This document shows positions 17,759 to 27,108 of a DNA stretch of 64,000 nucleotides, in pieces. This stretch comes from Lepagella muris. GTDB taxonomy: Bacteria > Bacteroidota > Bacteroidia > Bacteroidales > Muribaculaceae. Where the stretch lies: positions 43,523 to 107,522 of the forward strand of contig NZ_SRYB01000016.1 of assembly GCF_004793975.1 (NCBI RefSeq), written 5' to 3'. Both the position numbers and the translations under genes were made by a program. How positions within the stretch are numbered: the first letter of the stretch is position 1; every line of letters begins with the position of its first letter. Under the pieces are notes generated by a model. That model saw nothing but the letters and a program-made list of their open reading frames with translations. It did no database searches and had not been told where the DNA came from.

Positions 17759-18640
17759 TTATCGACGTGTCCCCGCACGGTTGCGGAACAATGCCAGCAA
17801 TGCTTTCACGTAGTCCTCGTCTGTAGTGACCGAAGCGAGGTCCACACCACATTTGCCGACAGTGGAGGAGAGTTTCTGCTGACGTTCGTACCATGCCTTG
17901 TCAAACGCCTTCCTCACCTTGGCGGAGGAGGTGTCGAGCCAACGGTCGGCGCCGGTCTCCATGTCGCGCACTCTCACCAGACCCACGTCGGGCAGGCGGG
18001 CGTCGCGCTTGTCGTAGACCTGTATGGCGGCAAGGTCATGCTTACGGTTGGCTATCGACATGCTGGAGAAATAGTCGTGGTTGTCGATGAAATCGCTCAG
18101 CAGAAAGGCTGTGCACCGCTTCTTGAGGGCGTTGGTCATGAATTTCAATGCCACATCGATGTTGGTGCCACGGCTTTCCGGCTTCATGTCGATTATCTCG
18201 CGTATGATGAGGAGGATATGCTTCTTACCCTTCTTTGGGGGTATAAACTTTTCGATGCGGTCGCTGAAGAATATCACCCCGACCTTGTCGTTGTTCTGTA
18301 TGGATGAGAATGCCAAAGTGGCGGCAATCTCGGCTATCACCTCTTTTTTCTCGTCGCCGACAGCACCGAAATCACTACTTCCACTCACGTCGATGAGCAG
18401 CATCATGGTGAGCTCGCGTTCCTCCTCATACACCTTGACGAAGGGCTTATTGTGGCGCGCAGTGACGTTCCAGTCGATGTCGCGTATGTCGTCGCCCGGC
18501 TGATATTCCCTCACTTCCGAAAATATCACGCCTCTGCCCTTGAAGGCGGTATGATACTCTCCGGCAAAGATGTTCTGGCTTAGACCACGAGTCTTTATCT
18601 CTATTTTTCTGACTTTCTGAAGCAGTTCTTTAGCGTCCAT
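17759..18640 (-). CDS. DUF58 domain protein (MoxR-associated)
   Basis: 293 aa, soluble. The DUF58 signature REYQPGDDIRDIDWN (44-58) is followed by a VWA-like core with the metal-site motif DVSGS (84-88). Such proteins are always found beside MoxR ATPases and are thought to be their adaptors. Here the moxR gene is 110 bp upstream and the Bat VWA genes follow. Confidence 0.9.
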   Translation of the reverse strand: MDAKELLQKVRKIEIKTRGLSQNIFAGEYHTAFKGRGVIFSEVREYQPGDDIRDIDWNVTARHNKPFVKVYEEERELTMMLLIDVSGSSDFGAVGDEKKEVIAEIAATLAFSSIQNNDKVGVIFFSDRIEKFIPPKKGKKHILLIIREIIDMKPESRGTNIDVALKFMTNALKKRCTAFLLSDFIDNHDYFSSMSIANRKHDLAAIQVYDKRDARLPDVGLVRVRDMETGADRWLDTSSAKVRKAFDKAWYERQQKLSSTVGKCGVDLASVTTDEDYVKALLALFRNRAGTRR

Positions 18641-18750
18641 ATTTCACTGATTCTCTATTTCGGAACGGTGCTGCGGTTCCGGTTCATATTATGCGGTCTG
18701 ACCGTGATGACCACCGTATTTGCCGGCGGCATCACGGATAGACTTATCAA

Positions 18751-19746
18751 TCAAGGCACCACCACTTTATCAAGGATGGCGGTGATCACCTCATCGGCAC
18801 CAATATTATTTGCCTCAGCCTCATAGGAGAGACCGATACGATGGCGCATCACATCGTGGCATACGGCACGCACATCTTCCGGGATTACATAGCCGCGACC
18901 CTGAAGGAAGGCGTATGCCCTCGAGGCGAGCGCGAGGCTGATGGAGGCACGCGGGGATGCACCGTAGGAGATGATGCTGTCGAGATCGGAAAGACCGAAC
19001 TTGCCCGGCTCACGGGTGGCAAACACGATGTCGACGATATAGTTCTCTATCTTCTCGTCGATATAGATCTTACCGACAATCTTCTGCACATCAAGAATCT
19101 CCGATGGTTTGAGGATAGGCACTATCGGGTCGAGCGCGCCTTTGATATTCTGGCGGATGATTGCCTTCTCCTCCTCTTTTGAAGGATAGCCGATCACCAC
19201 TTTCAGAAGGAAACGATCGGTCTGTGCCTCGGGGAGCGGATATGTGCCCTCCTGCTCTATCGGGTTCTGGGTAGCCATCACAAGGAAGGGACGGTCAAGC
19301 GGGAAGGTCTCCTCGCCGATAGTGACCTGACGCTCCTGCATCGCCTCGAGCAAGGCACTCTGCACCTTCGCCGGGGCACGGTTGATTTCGTCGGCAAGCA
19401 CGAAATTCGCGAATATCGGACCCTTCTTCACCTCGAAGCTCTCGTTCTTGACGCTATAGATAAGCGTACCTATGACGTCGGCGGGGAGAAGGTCCGGAGT
19501 AAACTGGATACGGCTGTATTTTGCGTCCACAAGGCTTGCAAGAGTCTTTATGGCAAGGGTCTTGGCAAGACCCGGCACGCCTTCGAGAAGGACGTGACCG
19601 TTGCAAAGCAATGCGATAAGCAATGAGTCGACCAAATGTTTCTGTCCGACGATGCGGCGGTCCATACCACTGCGGATCATGCTGATGAAGCTGCTCTTGG
19701 AAGCAATCAGATCATTCAACTCTCTGATATTCACTGTTTCATTCAT
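18751..19746 (-). CDS. MoxR-family AAA+ ATPase
   Basis: 331 aa. Walker A GVPGLAKT (56-63), Walker B VLADE (116-120) followed by INRAPAKVQSALLEAMQE, and sensor region MATQNPIEQEGTYPLPEAQ, all diagnostic of MoxR. MoxR ATPases act as chaperones that activate VWA-domain partners; here the partners would be DUF58, BatA and BatB. It is the first gene of the nine-gene Bat operon. Confidence 0.95.
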   Translation of the reverse strand: MNETVNIRELNDLIASKSSFISMIRSGMDRRIVGQKHLVDSLLIALLCNGHVLLEGVPGLAKTLAIKTLASLVDAKYSRIQFTPDLLPADVIGTLIYSVKNESFEVKKGPIFANFVLADEINRAPAKVQSALLEAMQERQVTIGEETFPLDRPFLVMATQNPIEQEGTYPLPEAQTDRFLLKVVIGYPSKEEEKAIIRQNIKGALDPIVPILKPSEILDVQKIVGKIYIDEKIENYIVDIVFATREPGKFGLSDLDSIISYGASPRASISLALASRAYAFLQGRGYVIPEDVRAVCHDVMRHRIGLSYEAEANNIGADEVITAILDKVVVP

Positions 19747-19797
19747 ATAGCGTAATTCTATTTTTTATCTGGTTACAAGGAACGGAATATTCAAATG

Positions 19798-19805
19798 CAA
19801 AAATA
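19798..19805 (-). promoter_or_regulatory. -7 box candidate for the moxR-Bat operon
   Basis: On the minus strand TATTTTTG (TAnnTTTG) lies 51 bp before the moxR start in an AT-rich gap. No TTTG is present at the -33 distance, so only half of the consensus is met. Confidence 0.4.
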
Positions 19806-19893
19806 ATATTTATTAACTTAAAATCTCCCATTCTCTCTGTTAAATAATCTTGAACCTTTTTAAACCATATTAAATCGGAGGGATGCCGGCTCG

Positions 19894-20934
19894 TCAGTCC
19901 TTATCGGTAAATGCGTTCCAACCCTGCGCCTTTATCTGCATCTCCGCGCCGTCGCGGGTGACGAGCGCACAGCCCAATTCCGGCTTGGTGATGTAGCCGA
20001 TCATCCTTACCCCCTTGAGTTTCTCCACCTTCTCATGGTCGGTGATGGGCACCGTGAAAAGCAGCTCGTAATCCTCACCGCCGTTCATGGCTGCGGTCAC
20101 AAGGTTCATGTTGAATTCCTCCGCCATAAGAGCTGTCTGATAGTCGATGGGAATCTTATCCTCATAGACACGGCATCCGGTGCCCGACTTATGGCAGATA
20201 TGGAGAAGTTCTGACGACAGACCGTCGCTGACGTCCATCATGGCGGTGGGCTTTATCCCCGTATTCCTGAGCTCCTCCACTATATCACGCCGTGCCTCCG
20301 GCTTTAGCTGACGCTCCAGGATATATTCCTTTCCGGAGAAATCGGGCTGGAAATCCTTCTGCCCGGCTCCTACGCGATTCTCACGCTCGAGAAGCTGCAG
20401 CCCCATGAATGCCGCGCCAAGGTCGCCGCTGACGCATATTATGTCGGTTGGCTTCGCTCCGTCGCGTCCCACAACTTCCTCCGGGGAGGCTGTGCCAAGG
20501 CAGGTGATGCTTATGACAAGCCCGGTGACGGATGCGCTCGTGTCGCCGCCCACAAGATCCACTCCATAAAGATCGCAGGCAAGACGTATGCCGGAATAGA
20601 GTTCATCAAGATGCTCCACGGTAAACCGACTCGACACCCCAAGGCTGACCGTAATCTGCTTCGGCGTGCCGTTCATGGCATAGATATCGCTGAAATTGAC
20701 TATCGCTGCCTTATAGCCAAGATGCTTCAAAGGCACATAGCGCAGGTCGAAGTGTATCCCTTCAAGAAGAAGATCTGTGGTGACGAGCACATCATTGTCG
20801 CCAAATGACAGAACGGCGGCGTCATCCCCCACCCCTTTCTTTGTTTCCGGATTACGTAGAGGGAATTCCTTTGTCAGACGGTCTATTAGTCCGAACTCTC
20901 CCAATTGCGATATCTCTGTCTGATTATTTTCCAT
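19894..20934 (-). CDS. thiL: Thiamine-monophosphate kinase ThiL
   Basis: 346 aa from the ATG at 20932-20934 (MENNQTEISQLGEFGLID); an upstream in-frame ATG adds nine residues not typical of the family. PurM-like ATPase fold: GVGDDAAVL, VTTDLLLEGIHFDL, the metal-binding NFSDIYAMNG, GGDTSAS and MMDVSDGLSSEL motifs are all present. It makes thiamine diphosphate from thiamine phosphate with ATP, the last step of the pathway whose other genes are at 36882-43193. It sits in a cluster with pnp and lpxK rather than in the thi operon. Confidence 0.95.
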   Translation of the reverse strand: MENNQTEISQLGEFGLIDRLTKEFPLRNPETKKGVGDDAAVLSFGDNDVLVTTDLLLEGIHFDLRYVPLKHLGYKAAIVNFSDIYAMNGTPKQITVSLGVSSRFTVEHLDELYSGIRLACDLYGVDLVGGDTSASVTGLVISITCLGTASPEEVVGRDGAKPTDIICVSGDLGAAFMGLQLLERENRVGAGQKDFQPDFSGKEYILERQLKPEARRDIVEELRNTGIKPTAMMDVSDGLSSELLHICHKSGTGCRVYEDKIPIDYQTALMAEEFNMNLVTAAMNGGEDYELLFTVPITDHEKVEKLKGVRMIGYITKPELGCALVTRDGAEMQIKAQGWNAFTDKD

Positions 20935-20951
20935 TTCGTGATATATTTTCC

Positions 20952-21014
20952 AGCCCGGCATACGGGCTTTCGTTATTTGGATTCGCCGGACCCGGACAAT
21001 ACCGAATCCGGCGA
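20952..21014. terminator. Two hairpins between pnp and thiL
   Basis: AGCCCG/CGGGCT (20952-20957, 20963-20968) and TCGCCGGA/TCCGGCGA (20983-20990, 21007-21014). The second is followed on the plus strand by T8 (interrupted by one A), but no plus-strand gene is seen upstream. On the minus strand they lie downstream of pnp and may be an attenuator or processing site before thiL. Confidence 0.4.
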
Positions 21015-21037
21015 TATTTTTTTTGAATTTTATTGAA

Positions 21038-21862
21038 TCAGATGCGCTCGAGCATACTCTTTATTATAGTGGTCATGACAGGCTGTGCCTTTATGGCTGC
21101 CTTCTGCACCTCCTCATGAGTGGGCACCTCCTTGACATCCTTGCCTCCGAGGTCGGTTATGACCGAGACTCCAAAGACGGTCATGCCCGCATGGTTGGCT
21201 ACAATCACTTCCGGCACCGTTGACATACCTACGGCATCACCCCCTATTATACGGAAATATTCATATTCCGCCGGAGTCTCGAATGTGGGTCCCGGCGTGC
21301 CGACATATACACCGTGCATCAGACGTATATTCTCATCACGCGCTATGTCATCAGCCATCTTTATGAGTCCGAGGCTGTAGGCTTCGGTCATTGCCGGGAA
21401 GCGGGGTCCGAGTTCCTCGTAATTCTTGCCACGTAGAGGATTCTCCGGGAAGAGATTGATATGGTCTGTGATAACCATCACGTCACCCACCTTAAATTCC
21501 TTGTTCATGCCGCCAGCGGCATTGCTGACGAAGAGCAGTTCCACCCCAAGCTGACGCATCACACGCACCGGGAAGGTCACCTGCTTCATGTCGTAGCCTT
21601 CATAGTAGTGGAAACGACCCTGCATAGCCATGATATACTTGCCGCCGAGCTTGCCGAATATCAACTTGCCGCTATGACCCTCCACCGTAGAGACCGGAAA
21701 GTGGGGGATATCCTTGTAATTGAGTTCCTTACTAATTTCGATATGGTTGACAAGATCACCAAGACCTGTGCCGAGGATAATACCAATCCTCGGTGCCTCA
21801 CCTATTTCCTTGAGAATAAAATCCGCAGTCTCGCGGATCTTCTCCAACATATTTTTTTCCAT
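21038..21862 (-). CDS. Purine nucleoside phosphorylase (trimeric, PNP/MTAP family)
   Basis: 274 aa from the ATG at 21860-21862 (MEKNMLEKIRETADFI); the frame extends upstream into the lpxK end but without family sequence. Phosphate-binding GIILGTGLGDL, the GRFHYYEGY motif, VSNAAGGMN and GGDAVGMSTVPEVI are the standard signature of the PNP/MTAP family. Reaction: reversible phosphorolysis of purine (deoxy)nucleosides. The neighbours lpxK (upstream) and thiL (downstream) are on the same strand, a common Bacteroidales grouping. Confidence 0.93.
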   Translation of the reverse strand: MEKNMLEKIRETADFILKEIGEAPRIGIILGTGLGDLVNHIEISKELNYKDIPHFPVSTVEGHSGKLIFGKLGGKYIMAMQGRFHYYEGYDMKQVTFPVRVMRQLGVELLFVSNAAGGMNKEFKVGDVMVITDHINLFPENPLRGKNYEELGPRFPAMTEAYSLGLIKMADDIARDENIRLMHGVYVGTPGPTFETPAEYEYFRIIGGDAVGMSTVPEVIVANHAGMTVFGVSVITDLGGKDVKEVPTHEEVQKAAIKAQPVMTTIIKSMLERI

Positions 21863-21936
21863 TGTATCTAATTTTGGGCTAATTATAAAACGTCGTTTGT
21901 CGGCATATTGTTCTTCACCGACCTCTTCATGTGCTA

Positions 21937-23061
21937 TCAATTTGAATCCGCATTATTTCCCCTCACGCCTAAGGAGATCGACAGCTCCTCAATGAAGTCC
22001 TTATCGTCGAGCGCGTTTATCATCTTTACGGAGATGGGCTGGAAGAAGGTGAACGGCTTCAGTTCCTTCGGGAAATATGGGTTGAACATAAGTCTGACCG
22101 CATCCTTCTCCGTGGTGACGATTATCTTCCTCTCCCCTGCCATATTCTTAAACCGGGTGTAGATCTGATGAATGTCTTCACGGGTGAAATCGTGATGATC
22201 GGGGAAATGATCCACCTTCACCTTAAAGGGATACATGCGGAAATGCCTTACGAAAGAGCGCGGATGTGCGATTCCCGATAGTAGAAGCACGGAATCGTTG
22301 GCAGTCAATGATGACAACGATGCCCTGTAGGGCGACTCATCGGCAAACACCGGCTTCAGCGGACCATATTCATATCGGGAGAAGAAGAGTTTCTGATAGG
22401 TCATCAGATCGAGTTCCTTCGTCGTTATGCGATAGTTGATGGGAAGAAGCTCATCCGGGCATTTGGTCACAATGACGATATCGGCACGATTCACCTGAAG
22501 GGTGCTCTCCCTCAATCTTCCGAGGGGCAGAAGTCGGTCGTTGTAGAATGGACGGTTGTAGTCGGTCAGCAGCACCGACACCTTCGGCTTCACCCATCTA
22601 TGCTGAAACGAATCATCAAGCACAATGAGCTGAAGGTCGGGATAGAGCCTCATCAGCTCACGAATGCCTTTCCTCCTACTCTCGCATACCGCCACACGCA
22701 CATGGGAGCCATATTTCTGATATATCTGAAATGGCTCATCGCCGATCAGATCGGGGGTGCTCTTCGAGTTGGCAAGTACAAAACCTTTCGTCTTGCGCTT
22801 GTAGCCCCGGCTCAAAACTGCGATTTTCATTTCGGCAGCGAGATTGCTGACAATATATTCCACGTGAGGCGTCTTACCCGTGCCACCGACGGCTATATTG
22901 CCGACGCCGACAATAGGCACCTCAAACTCCTCCTCCTTCAGGATCTTGGAATCGAAGAGCCAATTTCTCACCCATGTGCCTGCCCCGTAGAGCCACGACA
23001 GTGGAGTGAGAAGTCCGGTCACTATTTTATCTTTCGTAGTCATTACTTTGTCAGTGCTCAT
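21937..23061 (-). CDS. lpxK: Tetraacyldisaccharide 4'-kinase
   Basis: 374 aa. N-terminal membrane-associated segment (LLTPLSWLYGAGTWVRNWLFD), then the LpxK P-loop GNIAVGGTGKTPH (54-66), SRGYKRK, GDEPFQ and DDSFQHRWVK motifs. It phosphorylates the lipid A precursor at the 4' position on the inner face of the inner membrane. Alternative start Met 7 is possible (MTTKDKIV). sppA is 99 bp upstream. Confidence 0.95.
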   Translation of the reverse strand: MSTDKVMTTKDKIVTGLLTPLSWLYGAGTWVRNWLFDSKILKEEEFEVPIVGVGNIAVGGTGKTPHVEYIVSNLAAEMKIAVLSRGYKRKTKGFVLANSKSTPDLIGDEPFQIYQKYGSHVRVAVCESRRKGIRELMRLYPDLQLIVLDDSFQHRWVKPKVSVLLTDYNRPFYNDRLLPLGRLRESTLQVNRADIVIVTKCPDELLPINYRITTKELDLMTYQKLFFSRYEYGPLKPVFADESPYRASLSSLTANDSVLLLSGIAHPRSFVRHFRMYPFKVKVDHFPDHHDFTREDIHQIYTRFKNMAGERKIIVTTEKDAVRLMFNPYFPKELKPFTFFQPISVKMINALDDKDFIEELSISLGVRGNNADSN

Positions 23062-23160
23062 TTATGATATTATTCCCGTATGAGGTTATTCCAGTATGGA
23101 ATCATTCCCATTGAGATTATATTCGAATTATGATTATTCCGCAACGTGGGGCTATCCTTG

Positions 23161-24975
23161 TCAGAATGTCACACCTACAGGATCCATACGCACGTCAATC
23201 AACGGCATACGTGCCTGCAATGGTTTCTGACGCAACAGATTATACACAAACCGGATTGTCAGTTCATCATATTCCCCTGCAAACGCCTTATCAAGAGCGT
23301 CCGCCACGCTCATGCCGCCCAATTCGGGAAGCATCTCAAGCATGGTCGACTCCACCGACGGATATACACCCACTCTCCATCCGCTGCCGAGCTTACCCTC
23401 CTCAGCCACCCAGTCGATGGCATCCTTGAGGGAGCCGAGCTGATCGACGAGTCCGATTTCAAGTGCTTTCTGTGCGTCCCACACACGACCCTCGCCTATG
23501 GTGCGTACCTTCGACTCCTGCATATTGCGTCCGGAAGACACCCGCTCTATGAATTCATCATAACCTCTCTCCACGTATGACTGCATGGCAGCCTGCTGCT
23601 TCTCAGTCATAGGGCGATACAATGCCGGGAAATCCGCTTCCGGGTTTGTCGACACTGACTGCGGCGACACACCTATCTTATGTGCAAGACCCTCAACATT
23701 AGGGATAAGTCCGAATATACCAATGGAGCCGGTAATGGTCAGCGGGTCGGCGAAGATACGGTTGGCATGGCATGAGATCCAATAGCCACCCGAAGCGGCA
23801 TAGTCGCCCATGGAGACTGCCATTGGTTTCCCTTTTGACTGGAAATAGTCGAGAGCCTCGGCTATCTGCTTGCTGCCAAACACCGCACCGCCGGGAGAAT
23901 TGACACGGAATACCATTCCCTTCACATTATCATCGTCGGCAACCTTTACAATCTCCGGCACAAGTTTCTCATAATTGATTGTGCCGGATCCGCCGCCGTC
24001 AACTATCTCACCGACAGCGTAGACTACTGCTATCTGATTCTTCGACAGATAATCCTTGCCCCATGATGACTGCTCGACGAGAGTCTTCGGCGACACGAAA
24101 TTCAGTTTCTTCTTATCCTTTCCCACCATTCCGGCTATGATGCCGTCCATGTCGCGCTCATACACAAGGCGATCGATAAATCCCTCCTTGACGTCGTCTT
24201 CTGCCGGCGCAATAAATAGGAATTTATTGCTGACAAGTGAATCTATGGATGCAGCAGTAAGGCGTTTCCTGTCTATGGCGATCTCCGAACGTATGTACTG
24301 CCAGATATTGCCGTAAAGGGTATCAAGCTGCGCACGCGCCGGACCGCTCATCTCATTCAATATGTAAGGCTCGACCGCCGATTTATAGGTGCCGACTTTC
24401 ACCACCTGTATCTGCACGCCCAATTTATCAAGAAGGTCCTTGAAATACATCGATGTGCTGCCAAGACCCTGAATCATCAGGGCACCTGCCGGATTCATGA
24501 ACACACTGTCGGCAACCGACGCCACATAGTAGGAACCGTTGGTATAGGAATCGGCATAAGCCACCACTTTCTTCCCCTCTTTCCTGAAATCGGATATGGC
24601 ATCGCGTAGGGCATTAAGAGTGGCAGGTGCAGCCGACACTATGCCACATTTAAGATATATCATCGATATATTCTTATTGTTCTTTGCCTCATCAATTGCC
24701 GTCACCAACGATGAAAGGGTCTGCGGACGCGACACATCCCTCCTCAACAAAGAGATGTAATCCAGATCCATAGGGGATTCCCGCTCCTCTATCACTCCAT
24801 TCAACTCTATTGTCATCACACTCTTTTTTGAGATTGAGTCTGTCGAAGATGATGATACTCCAAGTTTGGCAAAGATGCCTATGCACACGAGCACGACAAC
24901 AACTCCAAACAGAACCAACGCAATCCATGCTCCGACAAAGGAGGAAAGCGCGTTCATGAAAAATTTTTTCAACAT
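23161..24975 (-). CDS. sppA: Signal peptide peptidase SppA, 67-kDa type
   Basis: 604 aa, the double-domain form. N-terminal TM anchor (SFVGAWIALVLFGVVVVLVC). The catalytic pair known from E. coli SppA is recognisable: Lys in VGTYKSAVEPY and Ser in DYAASGGYWIS. It degrades cleaved signal peptides in the inner membrane. Located between glmM and lpxK, same strand. Confidence 0.93.
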   Translation of the reverse strand: MLKKFFMNALSSFVGAWIALVLFGVVVVLVCIGIFAKLGVSSSSTDSISKKSVMTIELNGVIEERESPMDLDYISLLRRDVSRPQTLSSLVTAIDEAKNNKNISMIYLKCGIVSAAPATLNALRDAISDFRKEGKKVVAYADSYTNGSYYVASVADSVFMNPAGALMIQGLGSTSMYFKDLLDKLGVQIQVVKVGTYKSAVEPYILNEMSGPARAQLDTLYGNIWQYIRSEIAIDRKRLTAASIDSLVSNKFLFIAPAEDDVKEGFIDRLVYERDMDGIIAGMVGKDKKKLNFVSPKTLVEQSSWGKDYLSKNQIAVVYAVGEIVDGGGSGTINYEKLVPEIVKVADDDNVKGMVFRVNSPGGAVFGSKQIAEALDYFQSKGKPMAVSMGDYAASGGYWISCHANRIFADPLTITGSIGIFGLIPNVEGLAHKIGVSPQSVSTNPEADFPALYRPMTEKQQAAMQSYVERGYDEFIERVSSGRNMQESKVRTIGEGRVWDAQKALEIGLVDQLGSLKDAIDWVAEEGKLGSGWRVGVYPSVESTMLEMLPELGGMSVADALDKAFAGEYDELTIRFVYNLLRQKPLQARMPLIDVRMDPVGVTF

Positions 24976-25030
24976 GGGCTAATAATGAATGGTTAGGGAA
25001 TAGTGGTTGCTTATATCACGTGATTGCAAG

Positions 25031-26410
25031 TCAAAGACTTGCAATCACTTTCTTTATCTCTTCGGCAAGAGCGTCGGCTTTCTCCATCGTCTCCGCCTCG
25101 CTGTATATTCGGATGATAGGCTCTGTGTTTGACTTGCGCAGATGCACCCAGCTGTCGGGGAAATCGATCTTCACGCCGTCGATGTCGGTGATTTTCTCAT
25201 TGGAGAATTTCACCTTGACAGCCTCCAGAATAGCATTCACGTCGATATCGGGGGTAAGCTCTATCTTGTTCTTGGCAATGGCATAACGCGGATAGCCAGC
25301 CTTAAGCTCACTTACCTTCTTACCCTCCTTTGCAAGGAGAGTGAGGAAGAGAGCGACGCCCACAAGGGCATCACGTCCGTAGTGAAGTTCCGGATAAATC
25401 ACTCCGCCGTTGCCTTCTCCACCAATCACTGCGCCGGTCTCCTTCATCTTGGTGACAACGTTGACCTCGCCCACAGCTGCGGCATTGTATTGGCAGCCAT
25501 GTTTCTCTGTCACGTCGCGGAGTGCGCGTGAGCTGCTGAGATTTGATACAGTATTGCCGGGAGTCTGTGAAAGCACATAGTCGGCGACAGCCACAAGAGT
25601 GTATTCCTCCACAAACATCTCACCGTTCTCCATGACAATGGCGAGACGGTCTACATCGGGATCGACAACGAAGCCTACATCTGCCTTACCATCTTTCATA
25701 AGGTCGGAAATCTGAGTAAGGTTCTCCGGTATCGGCTCCGGAGTATGGGCGAACTTGCCGGTCGGATCGCAATTGAGCTCTATTATGTTCTTCACCCCAA
25801 GCTCACGAAGAAGCGCGGGAATCACGGCTCCACCCACTGAATTGACTGCATCGACAGCCACGGTGAAACCGGCATCCGCGATAGCCTTGCAATCCACCAA
25901 CGGCAGATTCTTCACCATCTCTATATGACGCATCGCCCAAGTCTCATCCTTATATTCCTTTCCGATTGCAAGCACGTCGGCAAATCTGAAATCCTCCTTC
26001 TCAGCAATTGAGATTACCTCTTTCCCCTCACGGTCAGAGAGAAATTCCCCCTTGCTGTTGAGGAGCTTCAATGCATTCCACTGTATGGGGTTATGGCTTG
26101 CGGTGATGATTATGCCGCCGTCAGCACCAAGTCCGGTGACGGCAAGCTCCGTTGTCGGAGTGGTGGCAAGACCGATATTAACCACGTCGAAACCCATAGC
26201 CATAAGTGAGCCAACCACCAGATGACTGACCATCGCGCCCGACAGACGGGCGTCACGACCGACGGCTATAAGACGTGCCGACGGGTTTTCCCTTCTTATA
26301 AATTCCGCGTATGCTGCGGTAAACTTGACAATATCCACGCCGCCGAGTCCTTCGCCGGCTGCGCCTCCGATCGTTCCTCTGATACCGGATATAGATTTGA
26401 TCAATGCCAT
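25031..26410 (-). CDS. glmM: Phosphoglucosamine mutase-like phosphohexomutase
   Basis: 459 aa. Active-site loop TASHNP with Ser 105 as the phosphorylated residue, metal loop DPDVDR, sugar-binding GEGNGG and phosphate-binding RKSNTEPIIRIY at the C-terminus give all four landmarks of the alpha-D-phosphohexomutase family. Within Bacteroidales this form is usually annotated as GlmM or as phosphomannomutase/phosphoglucomutase; the GEGNGG loop favours GlmM, which makes glucosamine-1-phosphate for peptidoglycan and LPS. Substrate assignment is therefore less certain than the family. Confidence 0.8.
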   Translation of the reverse strand: MALIKSISGIRGTIGGAAGEGLGGVDIVKFTAAYAEFIRRENPSARLIAVGRDARLSGAMVSHLVVGSLMAMGFDVVNIGLATTPTTELAVTGLGADGGIIITASHNPIQWNALKLLNSKGEFLSDREGKEVISIAEKEDFRFADVLAIGKEYKDETWAMRHIEMVKNLPLVDCKAIADAGFTVAVDAVNSVGGAVIPALLRELGVKNIIELNCDPTGKFAHTPEPIPENLTQISDLMKDGKADVGFVVDPDVDRLAIVMENGEMFVEEYTLVAVADYVLSQTPGNTVSNLSSSRALRDVTEKHGCQYNAAAVGEVNVVTKMKETGAVIGGEGNGGVIYPELHYGRDALVGVALFLTLLAKEGKKVSELKAGYPRYAIAKNKIELTPDIDVNAILEAVKVKFSNEKITDIDGVKIDFPDSWVHLRKSNTEPIIRIYSEAETMEKADALAEEIKKVIASL

Positions 26411-26428
26411 TATCAGTGAAATTTATTA

Positions 26429-27037
26429 TTAATATTCAGGTTTGAAATATCTTATGTTGATGAGATATGGTATGCACGATGTCTGGTCTTCCTGGAATCC
26501 ATAGTAACTCTTCAGCACCAGATTCACCTCACTGCCATAGCCGAGAAATTTGAGCGGCATCTGTATTCCGGTGCCATATTCCAGATAGCTGTTGAGGTAG
26601 GTATTCTTATAGACAAAGCTCGTGGATGGCTTGAGAAGATTGTCGGAATTACCGACCCATACAGGATCAAGACCTTGGCTCAGATCCTTAAGATTAAGAC
26701 GGTTGAAGCGGAAATAGACGAGATCGCCGCTCTTCACCGGATAAGCGGGACGTCCGGTGGAGCTGTTAAGTTCCCCTTTGTTTATCACCTGCATATAGAC
26801 GTAGCCATTCTCATCCAGCTTATAGAACGGCGCATCCTCTCCGGTCAGGAAAGATATGGAATCCTTCGGCAGTTCCAGCTCTATTTTTTGTCCGGCAAGA
26901 TACCAGTTGACCGCTTTCTCCTCCTCCCTGAGATATTCTGAATAGCTCTGGCTCTTGCTACATGAGGCAAGTCCGGAGCCTAATATAGCGACGAGAAGGA
27001 ACGCAATTGTGTTGAAAGATCTTTTAATTGATGTCAT
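26429..27037 (-). CDS. DUF4827-type lipoprotein
   Basis: 202 aa with lipobox GLASC (Cys 26). The sequence resembles Bacteroidales DUF4827 lipoproteins (EEEKAVNWYLAGQKIELELP, GDLVYFRFNRLNLKDL), which show some likeness to FKBP-type secreted proteins. It sits 18 bp before glmM and 71 bp after the DHH gene. Function unknown. Confidence 0.65.
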   Translation of the reverse strand: MTSIKRSFNTIAFLLVAILGSGLASCSKSQSYSEYLREEEKAVNWYLAGQKIELELPKDSISFLTGEDAPFYKLDENGYVYMQVINKGELNSSTGRPAYPVKSGDLVYFRFNRLNLKDLSQGLDPVWVGNSDNLLKPSTSFVYKNTYLNSYLEYGTGIQMPLKFLGYGSEVNLVLKSYYGFQEDQTSCIPYLINIRYFKPEY

Positions 27038-27108
27038 GTTTGTTTTGTCGGCCCGTCAGGATGACATTCCATTCTTCACAGTAGTCGCCATGACGCTGAC
27101 CCTTATTA